Positions 42,434 through 54,500 of a DNA stretch of 64,000 bases are shown in pieces. The stretch covers positions 868,001-932,000 of the forward strand of contig NC_087079.1 in assembly GCF_026151205.1 (NCBI RefSeq), read 5' to 3'. The notes beneath the pieces were generated by a model, which ran no database searches, had not been told where the DNA came from, and worked only from the letters and a program-made list of their open reading frames with translations. Position 1 is the stretch's first letter; every line of letters starts with the position of its first letter. Made by a program: the position numbers and the translations under genes. The DNA is from Bolinopsis microptera. Its lineage: Eukaryota; Ctenophora; Tentaculata; Lobata; Bolinopsidae.

Positions 42434-44088
42434 CTGCAACCTGATATGAAGGAGTACACACTGTTACCATGGCTAGCAGGGTAGTTGCTACGGTAACAAG
42501 GGTAGTTGCTACGGTAACAAGAGTGGTTACCAGGGTTATCGTCATGGTAACATACCGACCACCAAGTTATAATTATAATATAAAATATAACAATAGTTTT
42601 AATAAATTGAAAAACGTTTAATTTAAGCAGTACGCTCCACTGACAATACACCATTCAAATAATTATTGCAAATGTGATAAATTAACGTATTATATGGCTA
42701 GTCTAAAAACCTTTTATATAGGTTGGCTAAGAACCCTTTAGTTTAATAATAGTTAAGACCCTATATGACGCTGTATAATTATTATATATAATGAGATATA
42801 GGTTGCATGGTCAGTATACCCACCAGCCAGTCCTTGTCATGAGTGATTATACTAGCCACTATTGCTTAACTAAATGATGTAATAATGCCGAATTTAACAT
42901 TAACTATAATTATATGTTTATAATAAGGTACGGGTTGCAGTGTTGAGGGGGGGGGGGGGGGGGCTGCGTGCCGGGCAGGTTATGGCTTGCCCACTGTACT
43001 GAGCCCCCCCCCCCCCCTGTGACCTTTAAGTCTTTTCAAAATTATATCCTGTACACATCATAAAACATATTACTGACTAACTTTATGTTATGGTGTAATG
43101 TAATGTTAACTTGATTAATCTGCGCCTTGTATAAAAATAATATTTTCTCCTCTGCTCCTTTATTTTCTCTTTTGATCCAATGGAATGGTTAGATAGATTG
43201 GTATATTATAATATATAAATATGTTATTCTGTTGTTATGTCGTGTAAGTCTGTGAAGTAGTAGCAAGAAGGTATAGTATACATTTTAATTTGTTCTCTTG
43301 ATTATTTATTAATGATTTTATGTAGGGTCGGCACCAATGTAATTATGGTTTTTACCACCGTGTTTTGGTTCAGCCGAAATAAATTTTACTATGATGTTTA
43401 CATAATGTTCTCCAGCTGCAGTCTGGTAGTGTTGAGTCTCATGAATATTTTTCTAGCTCTCTTTTTCCATGTTTTTGCCTCACAGGAGATATTGTGGACT
43501 TTTCTAAATATTACTGTAATACATTGATGTAAAGTTTATTTGAATTTTGAAATAAAAATTATTATCTCCTTATATAAAGCTCTTTAGTGATTAAGGTACT
43601 TACCGGACCAAATGGTATAGGTGGAATCTACCTATACCACCTGGTGGACCATTACTCCAAATAAAACATTAGCTTGGTTATGTGATGCCCTTTTTATTTC
43701 AAAGAACAACGGATGTTTACTAAATACTATTGTATGCCTAAAATAAGAAGAGTTCTATTCTGTGATAGTAATTAGTCTCCCAGTTAAAACCGCAGATTAA
43801 CGTGAATGTACTGCTCAGCATGTGTACAACTTAGCACGTTTGTTATTTCTCAAGAAAGACTGCACAACTCGTGATCACATCTGGCCTGCTAATCAGATCA
43901 TTCATTCAGGATTAGGGGATCACTTCTATAGGAGATTTGCACACTCTTCTTCACACGAACTTTTATATTGAGCACCTGCTAGCAGCGTTCTCTTAGCACT
44001 CCCCCTTCCCCACTTTGTCAACACAATACTACTACAATAGAGTGATCACCTTGTTATACAGCCTCCCCTTGGATTAAACAGAATTAAC
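42434..44088. other. Stretch without supported genes, with a G17/C14 homopolymer pair
   Basis: 42460-42560 has four copies of GGTAGTTGCTACGGTAACAA or similar. A run of 17 G (42947-42963) and a run of 14 C (43004-43017) face each other across 40 bp and could pair as a G:C stem. The palindrome GGTATAGGTGGAATCTACCT lies near 43615-43640. No exon was supported. Confidence 0.6.
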
Positions 44089-46058
44089 AGCGGTCTCATC
44101 CCGGGAATCAGGACGTCTGCTCCCTCTAGGGTAACAGCGGTCTCATCCCGGGAATCAGGACGTCTGCTCCCTCTAGGGTAACAGCGGTCTCCTCCCGGGA
44201 ATCAGGATGTCTGCTCCCTCTAGGGTAACAGCGGTCTCATCCCGGGAATCAGGACGTCTGCTCCCTCTAGGGTAACAGCGGTCTCATCCCGGGAATCAGT
44301 ACGTCTGCTCCCTCTAGGGTAACAGCGGTCTCATCCCAGGAATCAGGACGTCTGCTCCCTCTAGGGTAACAGCGGTCTCATCCCGGGAATCAGGACGTCT
44401 GCTCCCTCTAGGGTAACAGCGGTCTCCTCCCGGGAATCAGGATGTCTGCTCCCTCTAGGGTAACAGCGGTCTCATCCCGGGAATCAGGACGTCTGCTCCC
44501 TCTAGGGTAACAGCGGTCTCATCCCGGGAATCAGTACGTCTGCTCCCTCTAGGGTAACAGCGGTCTCATCCCAGGAATCGGGACGTCTGCTCCCTCTAGG
44601 GTAACAGCGGTCTCATCCCGGGAATCAGGACGTCTGCTCCCTCTAGGGTAACAGCGGTCTCATCCCAGGAATCGGGACGTCTGCTCCCTCTAGGGTAACA
44701 GCGGTCTCATCCCGGGAATCAGGACGTCTGCTCCCTCTAGGGTAACAGCGGTCTCATCCCAGGAATCGGGACGTCTGCTCCCTCTAGGGTAACAGCGGTC
44801 TCATCCCGGGAATCGGGACGTCTGCTCCCTCTAGGATAACAGCGGTCTCATCCCGGGAATCAGGACGTCTGCTCCCTCTAGGGTAACAGCGGTCTCCTCC
44901 CGGGAATCAGGACGTCTGCTCCCTCTAGGGTAACAGCGGTCTCCTCCCGGGAATCAGGACGTCTGCTCCCTCTAGGGTAACAGCGGTCTCATCCCGGGAA
45001 TCAGGACGTCTGCTCCCTCTAGGGTAACAGCGGTCTCCTCCCGGGAATCAGGACGTCTGCTCCCTCTAGGGTAAGAGCGGTCTCCTCCCGGGAATCAGGA
45101 CGTCTGCTCCCTCTAGGGTAAGAGCGGTCTCCTCCCGGGAATCAGGACGTCTGCTCCCTCTAGGGTAAGAGCGGTCTCCTCCCGGGAATCAGGACGTCTG
45201 CTCCCTCTAGGGTAAGAGCAGTCTCATCCCGGGAATCAGGACGTCTGCTCCCTCTAGGATAACAGCGGTCTCATCCCGGGAATCAGGACGTCTGCTCCCT
45301 CTAGGGTAACAGCGGTCTCCTCCCGGGAATCAGGACGTCTGCTCCCTCTAGGGTAACAGCGGTCTCATCCCGGGAATCAGGACGTCTGCTCCCTCTAGAG
45401 TAACAGCGGTCTCCTCCCGGGAATCAGGACGTCTGCTCCCTCTAGGGTAACAGCGGTCTCATCCCGGGAATCAGTACGTCTGCTCCCTCTAGGGTAACTG
45501 CGGTCTCATCCCGGGAATCAGTACGTCTGCTCCCTCTAGGGTAACAGCGGTCTCATCCCGGGAATCAGGACGTCTGCTCCCTCTAGGGTAACAGCGGTCT
45601 CATCCCAGGAATCGGGACGTCTGCTCCCTCTAGGGTAACAGCGGTCTCATCCCGGGAATCAGGACGTCTGCTCCCTCTAGGGTAACAGCGGTCTCATCCC
45701 GGGAATCAGGACGTCTGCTCCCTCTAGGGTAACAGCGGTCTCATCCCGGGAATCAGTACGTCTGCTTCCTCTAGGGTAACAGCGGTCTCATCCCGGGAAT
45801 CAGGACGTCTGCTCCCTCTAGGGTAACAGCGGTCTCATCCCGGGAATCAGTACGTCTGCTCCCTCTAGGATAACAGCGGTCTCATCCCGGGAATCAGGAC
45901 GTCTGCTCCCTCTAGGGTAACAGCGGTCTCATCCCGGGAATCAGGACGTCTGCTCCCTCTAGGGTAACAGCGGTCTCCTCCCGGGAATCAGGACGTCTGC
46001 TCCCTCTAGGGTAACAGCGGTCTCATCCCGGGAATCAGGACGTCTGCTCCCTCTAGGG
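44089..46058. repeat. 47-bp minisatellite, about 42 copies
   Basis: The unit is AGCGGTCTCATCCCGGGAAT, CAGGACGTCTGCTCCCTCTA, GGGTAAC. Sparse substitutions (CTCATC/CTCCTC, GGACG/GTACG, CGGG/CAGG) occur in patterns that repeat in blocks, indicating expansion by duplication of several units at a time. All spacing is exactly 47, so there are no unique spacers of the CRISPR type. Confidence 0.95.
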
Positions 46059-48640
46059 GGTATTGTTTACTTGGAGTCTTACTCTTTTGTGCATACCTTG
46101 AATATGTCTTGATAAATGTGCTGTTTGACACTTCTTTATTGTATGCTGTTTGGAAACGTTGGAATAGGGGTCTGCGGTTTCAGGTAAACAGCCGGGGGAA
46201 AAAACCCCCCCCCCCCCCCGGTACCCCATCGGGAATGGAAAACCTCCCGTTTAGCCCCACCGAAACTACTTAGATTTTTGGGGGCTGTGATTATTACAGC
46301 GCTATTTTGCCCAACTTGTCGCGTGATTGCTCCAATGAAAGGCTGAGAGCTAAGAATATGTAAAGTGTGTGGACAAATAACGCAAAGACAGCGTTAAAAT
46401 ATGAAAAATCTGCTGGCTTCTAACAGTGTATTGACCATTTACAATCACCCAAGCTTCTCCTCTTAAATCCTGAACACTGATGCTTCAATCGTGGCAAAGG
46501 CGCAGTGTTTGTCTCACAATATGCTGAATGGGGAATGACGCCCCATTGAGTCATCTCCCGGACCCTGTCACCGGCCGAAGGAATACGCTCAAGTGACAAA
46601 GAGTCCCTGTCCATAGTGTGGTCCATAAAGCGCCTTACATAATTTACTTGTATATGAGACAGTTTACCTTGGTGACAGATCATCGGCGCTGGTTCGTATA
46701 TTTGGCATAGAGCCAATTCCCATAGAAGACTGCCGTAGGTAACTAGGTGGGCTTTATACCTTATAATAACCATAATGACAATTCAATATCGAAATACCAA
46801 GAATCATGCTAACGCTGATATGTTATCCAGGCGGCCAAATCGGTAACACACCTCTGTGAGGGAGAGAGAACGAGTTTGTGATATGTCGCACTGAATACTA
46901 TGAGCGAGACTTTACTCATGCTGATTAGTGGCGAACGACACTCGAAAGACCCGATTCTGAGCAAGTTTGGATACACCCTGAATGTTTGGCCGAAGAAATC
47001 TAAATGTACGGGATCTCAAAGCTTCTGGACTAGAAGAGACGAGTAGAGCCATGAACTTGGGTGTTTAACTTGGGGAGCCCGTGTCGTATTCCCGCAAACT
47101 GAGAACACTGTAATGGATATTCTGCACGCCACTCACAATTGGAGTAAACAGTATGAAAGACTAGGCCAGATCTTAACGGTTACTTACTGGCCCACTCTTT
47201 TACACACAAATCGTAGGATACAGCTCGACGTGTGAGACATGCGCCAAGTAAATGTTAAGAACATGACTAAATCGTTGACCCACCCTGGGCTAAACCATGC
47301 ACTTTCCAAAGAGTACACGCGACTTGCGGCCCATCCTGGCACAATGTGGCGAATAATTATAAACCTTACAGCAATGGCCTGAAGTGTTCAAATTGAACAC
47401 AATACAACATCTAGTTGCTACATACGTGCTTTAGATCCATATTCTCTCGTACAGGTACCCCAATCTTGTCTGGTAACATTACACCACATTCGTGTCGGAT
47501 GAAACTGAGGATATCTGAATCCTGTGGTATAACACCACGAAGTTCCGAACGTATTCTCCAAATCAAACGGATTCTGCGAAACGACCATGTTTTCCGTCGG
47601 TTAAAATCCGCCCTGAAAAAGATTCTGTAACCAGTAAGACGTGTGCAAAATCTGAACGATTTCTGCTAACTTACCGCAACACACCCATTCGTCCTACAGG
47701 TCAAACACCAGCTGTGATAGCGTTCAACAGAACTCTGCGATCTAAACAACAACCAAATCAAACCAACCCTCGATGAGGGAGCAGAATTGCTATCTGAGAA
47801 TATGCAAGTTGCCATTAACGAATACCCCAGAACTCGAGATTCCGGGAAAATCAGCTCCCATTTTTTCGCCAAATGGACGACAAAAGCCACTGTAGCAAGC
47901 TAGATAAGCAAAAGACCGGTGATAATTCGAACAATTACGTGGTCCAACACGAGACAGGATGTAAAGAAACACTCTGACGCAATAAAACCACGATAGGGCC
48001 ACGTTTTAAGGAATGGAACGAAAGCATCACTAGTCCGCAAAAAACGCAATTAACCAAGAGATACTCCTCTGACATTACGTTCCCGAAGCTGCATGAAAAC
48101 AAGAGACGGAGAATGAATGCACTAAACCTAGATTCCCGAACGGCAACAACTGAGGCGTGGCGAAACCCGCGTTCCCCATCAGGATACCTCACCGTCTAAA
48201 GAGACTGGAGCGTCCCAACCGAAAAAGTTGCTTCCCCCCTGAAAACCAACTCAAGCAGTCCGTGTGTCTGAGAATGTCCAAACCTACAGCCTACAGGTGG
48301 TGCACCTTACCTGAACTGCTGTATGAGACCAACAAGAAAGTGCTAACGAGTGATGCTATCACAAAAATGAAAACCATAGTTTAGAATGAGTAATCACGAA
48401 CTGAAATCATTGTAACCCTATGTTGTAATTTTGTCATAAACCGCTGTTTTTATCACATTTTTAGAGTCACTCATTATTTTAAATTTACAGATTTTCCTGA
48501 TTTCACTTAGTATTTTTTAATAATTCGACAGAGACCGTGGCTAATCCATTTTTTATGGAATTATGAGACTTACAAGTTTTTTTAACGTTTAAGAAAGCAA
48601 AATGTTTTGCTAATTTTGTCCGACCTGTGGAGAAAGTATT
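46059..48640. other. Long stretch without recognisable genes or repeats
   Basis: Apart from a run of 16 C (46205-46220), nothing repetitive is seen. CG dinucleotides are frequent and base use looks more balanced than in the AT-rich surroundings. Frames are short, the longest being 117 codons (46420-46773, minus) and 75 codons (48157-48384, plus, ending ITKMKTIV). Neither resembles a known protein. A terminal exon could be hidden at 48190-48384, but this is unsupported. Confidence 0.4.
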
Positions 48641-49224
48641 TTATGTCTGTTTTCCTGACAGTTAAATTAAAGACCAGTTTGGTTCCACAAAAGTAATTGT
48701 TCCACATTTATTAACGCGCGGCGACGTTTAAGCAAGTCACGCTAAAAAGTGACCAGCCTCCTGACCACAATTTTGCGCGCGCGCACTACTCCTCGTGTTT
48801 TAAACGCGAGCCCAAGCTAGTTGTATCGGCCGACTAGCTATAAATGCCGAAGGAGATTGTTTATATATATTGAACATTGATTGCCTATCATAAATTTTTA
48901 TTAACTATTTGTTCATCCCTAGCCTCTATGTTTACGTGTTAACAACTTGTTTTTATTTCTACGCTCACGCTACAACATTCCCCCGCCAAATGATCTGAAA
49001 TCTTCCAAGGCACCCTTGAACTGAAGTGTACTGTAAACTTTATCCTATTTATGAATCAGTCCAGTATTACTCTAAAAATGCATACGTTTGCTGCGTTTCT
49101 CTTACTCTCTAATCTTAGGCTTTCTCTGTTATGTAAACGTGCAAGCTACAAGTGGTTGTGGTATCACCGTGTTACCAACGACCATGACCATACGCCCCCC
49201 CCGGGGGTAGGTGAAAAGGAGACA

Positions 49225-50064
49225 ACATTTGGGTGACTCAGTTGAACTTCTCAGCAAGGCTATGTACGAGATGGAGATCACAGCAAATGAAGCAACTATC
49301 ACCTTCGTGCGTGAAGAAGATGACTAGAACACTGCGTGTGACTTGTTTGCACGATGCGGTTAAGATATTTGGAGGAGTCACTGGTGTACGTATCCACGAC
49401 TACAAGATGGCCTCAAACTCAGTTAAACATCTTATGGTTCGAGACACAGGAGACCATCATTAAGCTGCAGTCAGAACTACTAGCCTGCAAAAAATGAACA
49501 GTTGAATCGTTGCAGACGTCAGTTAAATCGTCAGTCGGAGAGTCTGTCAGGCTGAATTCCAATCCTTCAGCTCGGTATTACAGGCGAATTGTCCAAATCT
49601 CAGAAGCCTGTCAGTTCTGAAATGATCAAGAAAGCTGTGAAAACTGTGGTACAGGAGGAAGACCGAAACAAAAATCTGATGATTTTTGGTTTATCGGAGC
49701 AGGACAATGAGGAGCTCAGCTACCGTGGTCAGTGAAGTGTTCTCAGCAATCGGAGAGAAACCCAGAATCGAAGCCTAGTAGAGTCCGGAAAGCTCTAACC
49801 TGGCAAGGCTGTGAGACCATTAAAGTGACTGCGGCAAGTGCAACAATTGTTAATCAGATTCTCGCTAAATCGAGAAACCTGCGAGCAACGGAAAAGTTTA
49901 AAACTGTTTTTATCAGCCCAGATCGATCTCCAGAACAGAGAGCCAAGCAAAGAGAACTCGTCAGGGACATGAAAAAACTGGTAACTGAGCAGCCTGATAA
50001 GCTACACTTTATCAGAAACGGTGCTATAAAGAGTACTGATAAGACTAATAAGACTGCAGAATGA
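49225..50064 (+). pseudogene. LINE ORF1-like remnant
   Basis: Pieces in shifting frames give a CR1/L1-type first protein. An early coiled part is followed by VVQEEDRNKNLMIFGLSEQD (about 49650-49710). The last 110 codons (49735-50064) include ATIVNQILAKSRNLRATEKF and KTVFISPDRSPEQRAKQREL, ending with a HFIRNG phrase. This segment is typical of the RNA-binding ORF1 proteins of non-LTR elements. Several frameshifts show that it is decayed. It may belong with the reverse transcriptase remnant that follows, but the endonuclease between them is missing. Confidence 0.65.
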
Positions 50065-50580
50065 GCTTGTGTGTTTTTAATAATTGATTATTATTAGTGT
50101 ATTCAAGTTTTTGTTGTGTGGAGGATGTTTTTAACTCACTCTTGTGTGCCCAGTCTTGCACTGTCAGTATTTCTCGACACTTTGAGCACACAAAACTGTC
50201 AGTTTTTCGCGACAATTGTCAGATTTCGTTTTCAGTTCTGTCAATTTCAAGCGCTACTAGCTCCTACTACTAGTAGTCTACTTCAGCTCACATTAAAGGG
50301 AGTTTTCGTCGTGCGTGTAGCGCCTTTCAAGTTTAACTTGGACGGATAGGATTTATAAAACTTCTGATTATAATATTTATACTATATTGTATTTTGTATC
50401 TATGTATTTTAGTAAATGGTCATTAGAACCACCGGCACCGTCCGGGCCCAAACAAACGGATTATAAAAGCTGTGCCGGGGTTATTTATTCAGCGGGAAAA
50501 AACTACAGCGGGAGCCGGGATTATCAGAATCTATTTAGCGGGAGCCGGGATTATCAGAATCTTATTCTATCCCGGAGGGG
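50065..50580. other. Stretch between LINE remnants
   Basis: No coding remnant was recognised. A roughly 30-bp direct repeat with GCGGGAGCCGGGATTATCAG occurs twice (50510-50567). Confidence 0.5.
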
Positions 50581-50584
50581 TTTA

Positions 50585-53500
50585 TAAAGGTATGGGAGGA
50601 AGAGGTGATCCCTGAGGATTGGCTTAAAGGTGTTATAGTGGTTATCGGAAAGAAGGGCGACACCTCATACTGCTGCAATAATAGGGGTATAACTCTTAGG
50701 GCAACGTCTTCTAAGTTCTTCAAATGGTTCTTCTTAAGAGGCTGGATGGTGGAATGGAGTGTCTTCTTAGGGAAAATCAGTGTGGGTTCAGACAGAACCG
50801 CTCATGTATTGATCAGATTTATTCCATCCGCACCATTATTCACAACTGCATTGAGTTGAACATTCCACTTTATGTTAATTTCATTGATTTTAACTTTAAG
50901 GCAGCGTTTGATTCCATCAGAAGAGAGTTTATTTGGTCAAGAATGAGACACTATGGACTTCCTGAGAAATATGTTAGAATCTTTCAGGCATTCTTTAACG
51001 GAACCATGAGTGCTGTCAGGGTTAATGGTGAAATGTCTGATTGGTTCTCTGTTAATTCGGGCACTGGACAGGGTGATATCCAGGGCCCTCCTGTATTTAA
51101 TTTTTGTCTGAACTTTGGAATCTTTTTGGCCGAGGTTCACAAGGCGATCAGTCATGGTGCTGTACCGCAAAAGGAACTAAAGGGTGCAGATGATAAAGTT
51201 ATCATGGATAGTGACTACGCTGATGATCTGGCAGTGATGGACAATACTGAAGAAGGGCTGCAAGAGTCCACTGATCTTATAGCTTATTACACCTCTTATG
51301 CTGGGTTGAAGATCAACGCTTAAAAGACACAATGCATGGCGATCAGCAAGTGTGCGTCCCAGCGACCTTACACCGAAAGAGACAGTATAAAGCTAACAGT
51401 GGGGGGAGAACCTGTTGAACAGGTCAGCAACTTTTTTATCTTGGGTGCCAACATCAGTGGGGAACATCAGGGGAAACCCTGAAGAGATAGAAAACTACCG
51501 CCCAATATCTACTCTCTCTATATTTGGTAAAATCTTTGAAAAGATCATTTACTCAAGAATATATTCGTTTGCTAGCTCACAGGGTATAATATCTAAAACA
51601 CAATTTGGCTTCAGGCAGTCACACTCTACTTCACATGCAGTTAATCACTCAGTAAACCTTATAACTGAATCTCTAAAACTTAAGCATCATGTCTTAGGCA
51701 TATTCATAGACCTTAGCAAAGCTTTTGATACAATAGATCATGGTACATTACTTGTCAAATTACAGGGCTATGGGATACGTGGGGTGGCAAATGATCTTAT
51801 AAAAAGTTACTTAACAAATAAATCACAATATACTGAAGTTGTTGGTGAGAAATCTGACGCCTTGAAAATACAGTTTGGAGTCCCTCAGGGTTCGATTCTT
51901 GGACCTCTCTTATTTCTCCTATATATTAATGATATCGCCAACAGCTCCAGTTTGGGATCATTTGTCACCTTCGCTGATGACACCAATATATTTGTGACTG
52001 GGAAATCTAAAAAGGAGGCATATATGCGTGGTAATTCTCTTTTAGCTAGTTTATATTCCTACATGCGAGCAAACAAACTCCATGTCAACTTGTCTAAATG
52101 CTGTTTCATTCACTTTAAACCAGCATCGTCCTCCCAGACTGACAATAATTCTGAATATACTCTAACCATTGATAACTTTCCAATAAAACAAGTTGCATCT
52201 GCTAAGTTTCTGGGAGTCGTCATCGATGAAAAGCTAACCTGGGAAGAACATATAAAATCACTTAGGCGTTCTCTCAGCCATGCAACATCAACTCTCTGCC
52301 GCCTACGCTGCTCCCTCCCAGATTTCTTACACCGCCAGTTGTATTACACTCTATTTGAATCACACCTCTCCTATTGTATCACGGTTTGGGGTGGGGCAGC
52401 CAAAACTCGTATAAGTTCTGTATCAAAGCACAAAAATATTGTCTCAGGGTACTGTTTGGCGACAGGGAGGCATACCTAGATAAATTTAAGACCTGTGCTC
52501 GTGCTCAACTGTTTGGCAACCAAAATCTGAACAAAAAATTTTCTTGAAAGAGCACACGAAACCTTTGTTCAAGGAACACGGAATACTTGCCGTCCAAAAC
52601 CTGTACACTTACCATTGTTTCCTTGAGCTCTATAAAATCACGAAATTCCGTGCTCCGATTTCCCTCCATGAAAATTTCACCTGCTCAAGTAGGAAACCCA
52701 CCCTTATACTAAGCCAAGCAGACCCCCCTGACAACTTCACTAGCAGAACGACTCGTATTTGGAACGTAATTGTGCCTAAGCTTGGTATACGTGACTACTG
52801 TCTAAGTGTGGCCTGCCTGAAGTCTAGGATGAAGCAATCACTGCTCGTCAACCAGCATAACCATGCTGATCTTGAATGGACAAACAAAGATTTCGAATGC
52901 TCTAATCTAAATTTTGACATTAAGTCTACCCTAGGGTCCACACATCCAAAATGATTATCTTGAAATTGAAAATTAGCTGGGTGTGCATTTTCCTTTGTCT
53001 TACTAACGTGTGTGAGCGCAGTGTAGTGAGAAAGTGTTTTTAACAGATTTATTATTAGACTTAGGATTATGATTTTTAATATATTACATTGATATAAGAT
53101 TTATTTTTGATAGGTACTTAATAAAGTTGATGAATTTCCCTCCCTATTAAAATTTTAAACCCATTCAGTGAAAATAGATAAACGAAGATCTAGATATTGA
53201 TACATATTATAACCAACATTGCTTATATTCTGCCTTGTAAACAAAGAGCAAATCTTCTTAATGCCTTCTTCCTGTCCTAAAACTAAAACTTCATCCTATT
53301 AAAGTAAAGGCCAGTTGTTACCACAAGCTATTATACCGTCCCTCTCAAAAACATGCCTCAGCCTCCATCAAAAACAATTTAGTTTTCAGTCCTTCTAGTT
53401 TCCAAAAATCTACCGAGCTAGTGTTCTGGTGTGCACAAAAGCCCCTAAGCCCGTGCATTCCTTGCCCCGCTAGCTGCCAGTCCTTGACAAACTTCCAATA

Positions 53501-54201
53501 GCAAAGATCAACTAGTCATTTACAAATTGAGCACTATACAATTTTAATTGTTTTAAATATTTGACTTTGTAAAATGAGCTAAAACATTGATTTATTAGTT
53601 TCATTGATTTATTAGTTTCATCATTGACCGAGATCTTGACATCAGGATCCAGCGTGCTAATGGTGCGTTCCATCAGCTTTGGAAGATATGGAACAGTCGA
53701 ACTATAAGAACGCCCACCAAGATCCGTATCTACAAAGCTGCTGTTATTACTATTCTGTTATATGGAGCTGAAGTGTGGAACACAACAAAGAAGCAGATGA
53801 AACGGTTTGAGGTCTTCCATCTGACCTCCCTAAGAAGAATCTTGAAGATAAAGTGGTTCTTCCATGTCTCCAATGAAGAAGTTCTCAGGCGTGCTGGAAT
53901 TAAGTCTATCGAAACTTTCATCGGTGCGGCTAGACTAAGATGGTACGGACATGTTGTCAGAATGCCAGAGACGCGGTTTCCCAATTTCTTACTGGATTGG
54001 AAACCAAACTATGGAAAGAGACTGAGAGTAAGACCCCGCAAAGGCTGGATGGCCTGTGTACTCGAGGATGCAGCTGAATTTACATGTGTCGATAACATCA
54101 GCAGAGATGCAGTAAAACAGTTGGCTCTAAAGCGAGTGGAATGGAGGAACATGTTACGCCGTAGAAGAGATGTGTGTGATGCAGGCCACTCCAACGACTA
54201 G
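50585..54201 (+). pseudogene. RTE-like LINE reverse transcriptase, split by a second LINE
   Basis: The first part (50585-51470) begins in another frame with NNRGITLRATSSKFFK and continues from 50724 with QCGFRQNRSCIDQIYSIRT, motif A (FIDFNFKAAFDSIRRE), GTGQGDIQGPPVFNF and the catalytic DYADDLAVM. It is followed by a stop at 51323 and an ILGANISGE phrase. The second part (about 53620-54201) resumes with DLDIRIQRANGAFHQLW, ITILLYGAEVWNTT, RRILKIKWFFHVSNEEVLRR and RLRWYGHVVRM, the usual C-terminus of RTE-like proteins. A different LINE occupies the middle. The endonuclease is lacking. It is decayed by stops and frame changes. Confidence 0.75.
51466..53600 (+). pseudogene. CR1/Jockey-like LINE fragment inserted in the preceding LINE
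   Basis: It starts abruptly inside a reverse transcriptase (EEIENYRPISTLSIFGKIFE). It then has TQFGFRQSHSTSHAV, motif A GIFIDLSKAFDTIDH, FGVPQGSILGPLLFLLYIND, the catalytic FADDTNIF box and the thumb FLGVVIDEKLTWEEH, up to 52479. A frameshift near 52445 and a missing T near 52543 separate the last part (52544-52954), which carries FTSRTTRIWNVIVPKLG, a typical C-terminal phrase. 52955-53600 is its 3' region plus unplaced sequence. It is a 5'-truncated, twice-frameshifted copy, inserted later than the element it interrupts. Confidence 0.78.
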
Positions 54202-54500
54202 GAGGAGACCTCTTCATGTAGCAAGTATGTATGTACAAGAAAAAGAAATCTTCAGTCTTTCGACACTCTTTGTCTGTAGCATTGGGGTGTCAAATGTTTG
54301 ACGTATGAAGCCGACATGTTAGATTTTACAAGTTTGTGTTTTAAAAGTTGAAAAGAAGAGCAAATCTCAACATATTGAACACAGAGCAGCGTGACCTGAC
54401 GTTGAATATTGCTTTAGCGCCTACAGATAGTAGCATTTGTATGGGCGAAATAGCGTATATAAAGGCTGACAGAGAAGCCTTGCCTGCATTTGAAATTCAA
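54202..54500. other. Upstream region of the LDLa-GPCR gene
   Basis: The LINE tail with TGTATGTA-like sequence is followed by unique DNA. The frame of the first GPCR exon is open upstream to 54348, but an internal ATG at 54501 precedes an ideal signal peptide and is preferred as the start. Confidence 0.5.

Noticed and set aside
42790-42840. Further WD-gene exon (ITHDKDWLVGI phrase, minus strand)
   Set aside because: The only donor gives a phase that does not fit the next exon with either of its acceptors.
44089-46058. CRISPR-like array
   Set aside because: The units are contiguous with constant 47-bp spacing and no unique spacers, and the genome is eukaryotic.
46420-46773. 117-codon minus-strand frame
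   Set aside because: No recognisable domain, composition as random DNA, and no splice sites or partner exons.
48700-49000. LTR-like segment with ACAACATTCCCCCGCC
   Set aside because: No second copy, primer-binding site or gag/pol of an LTR element nearby.
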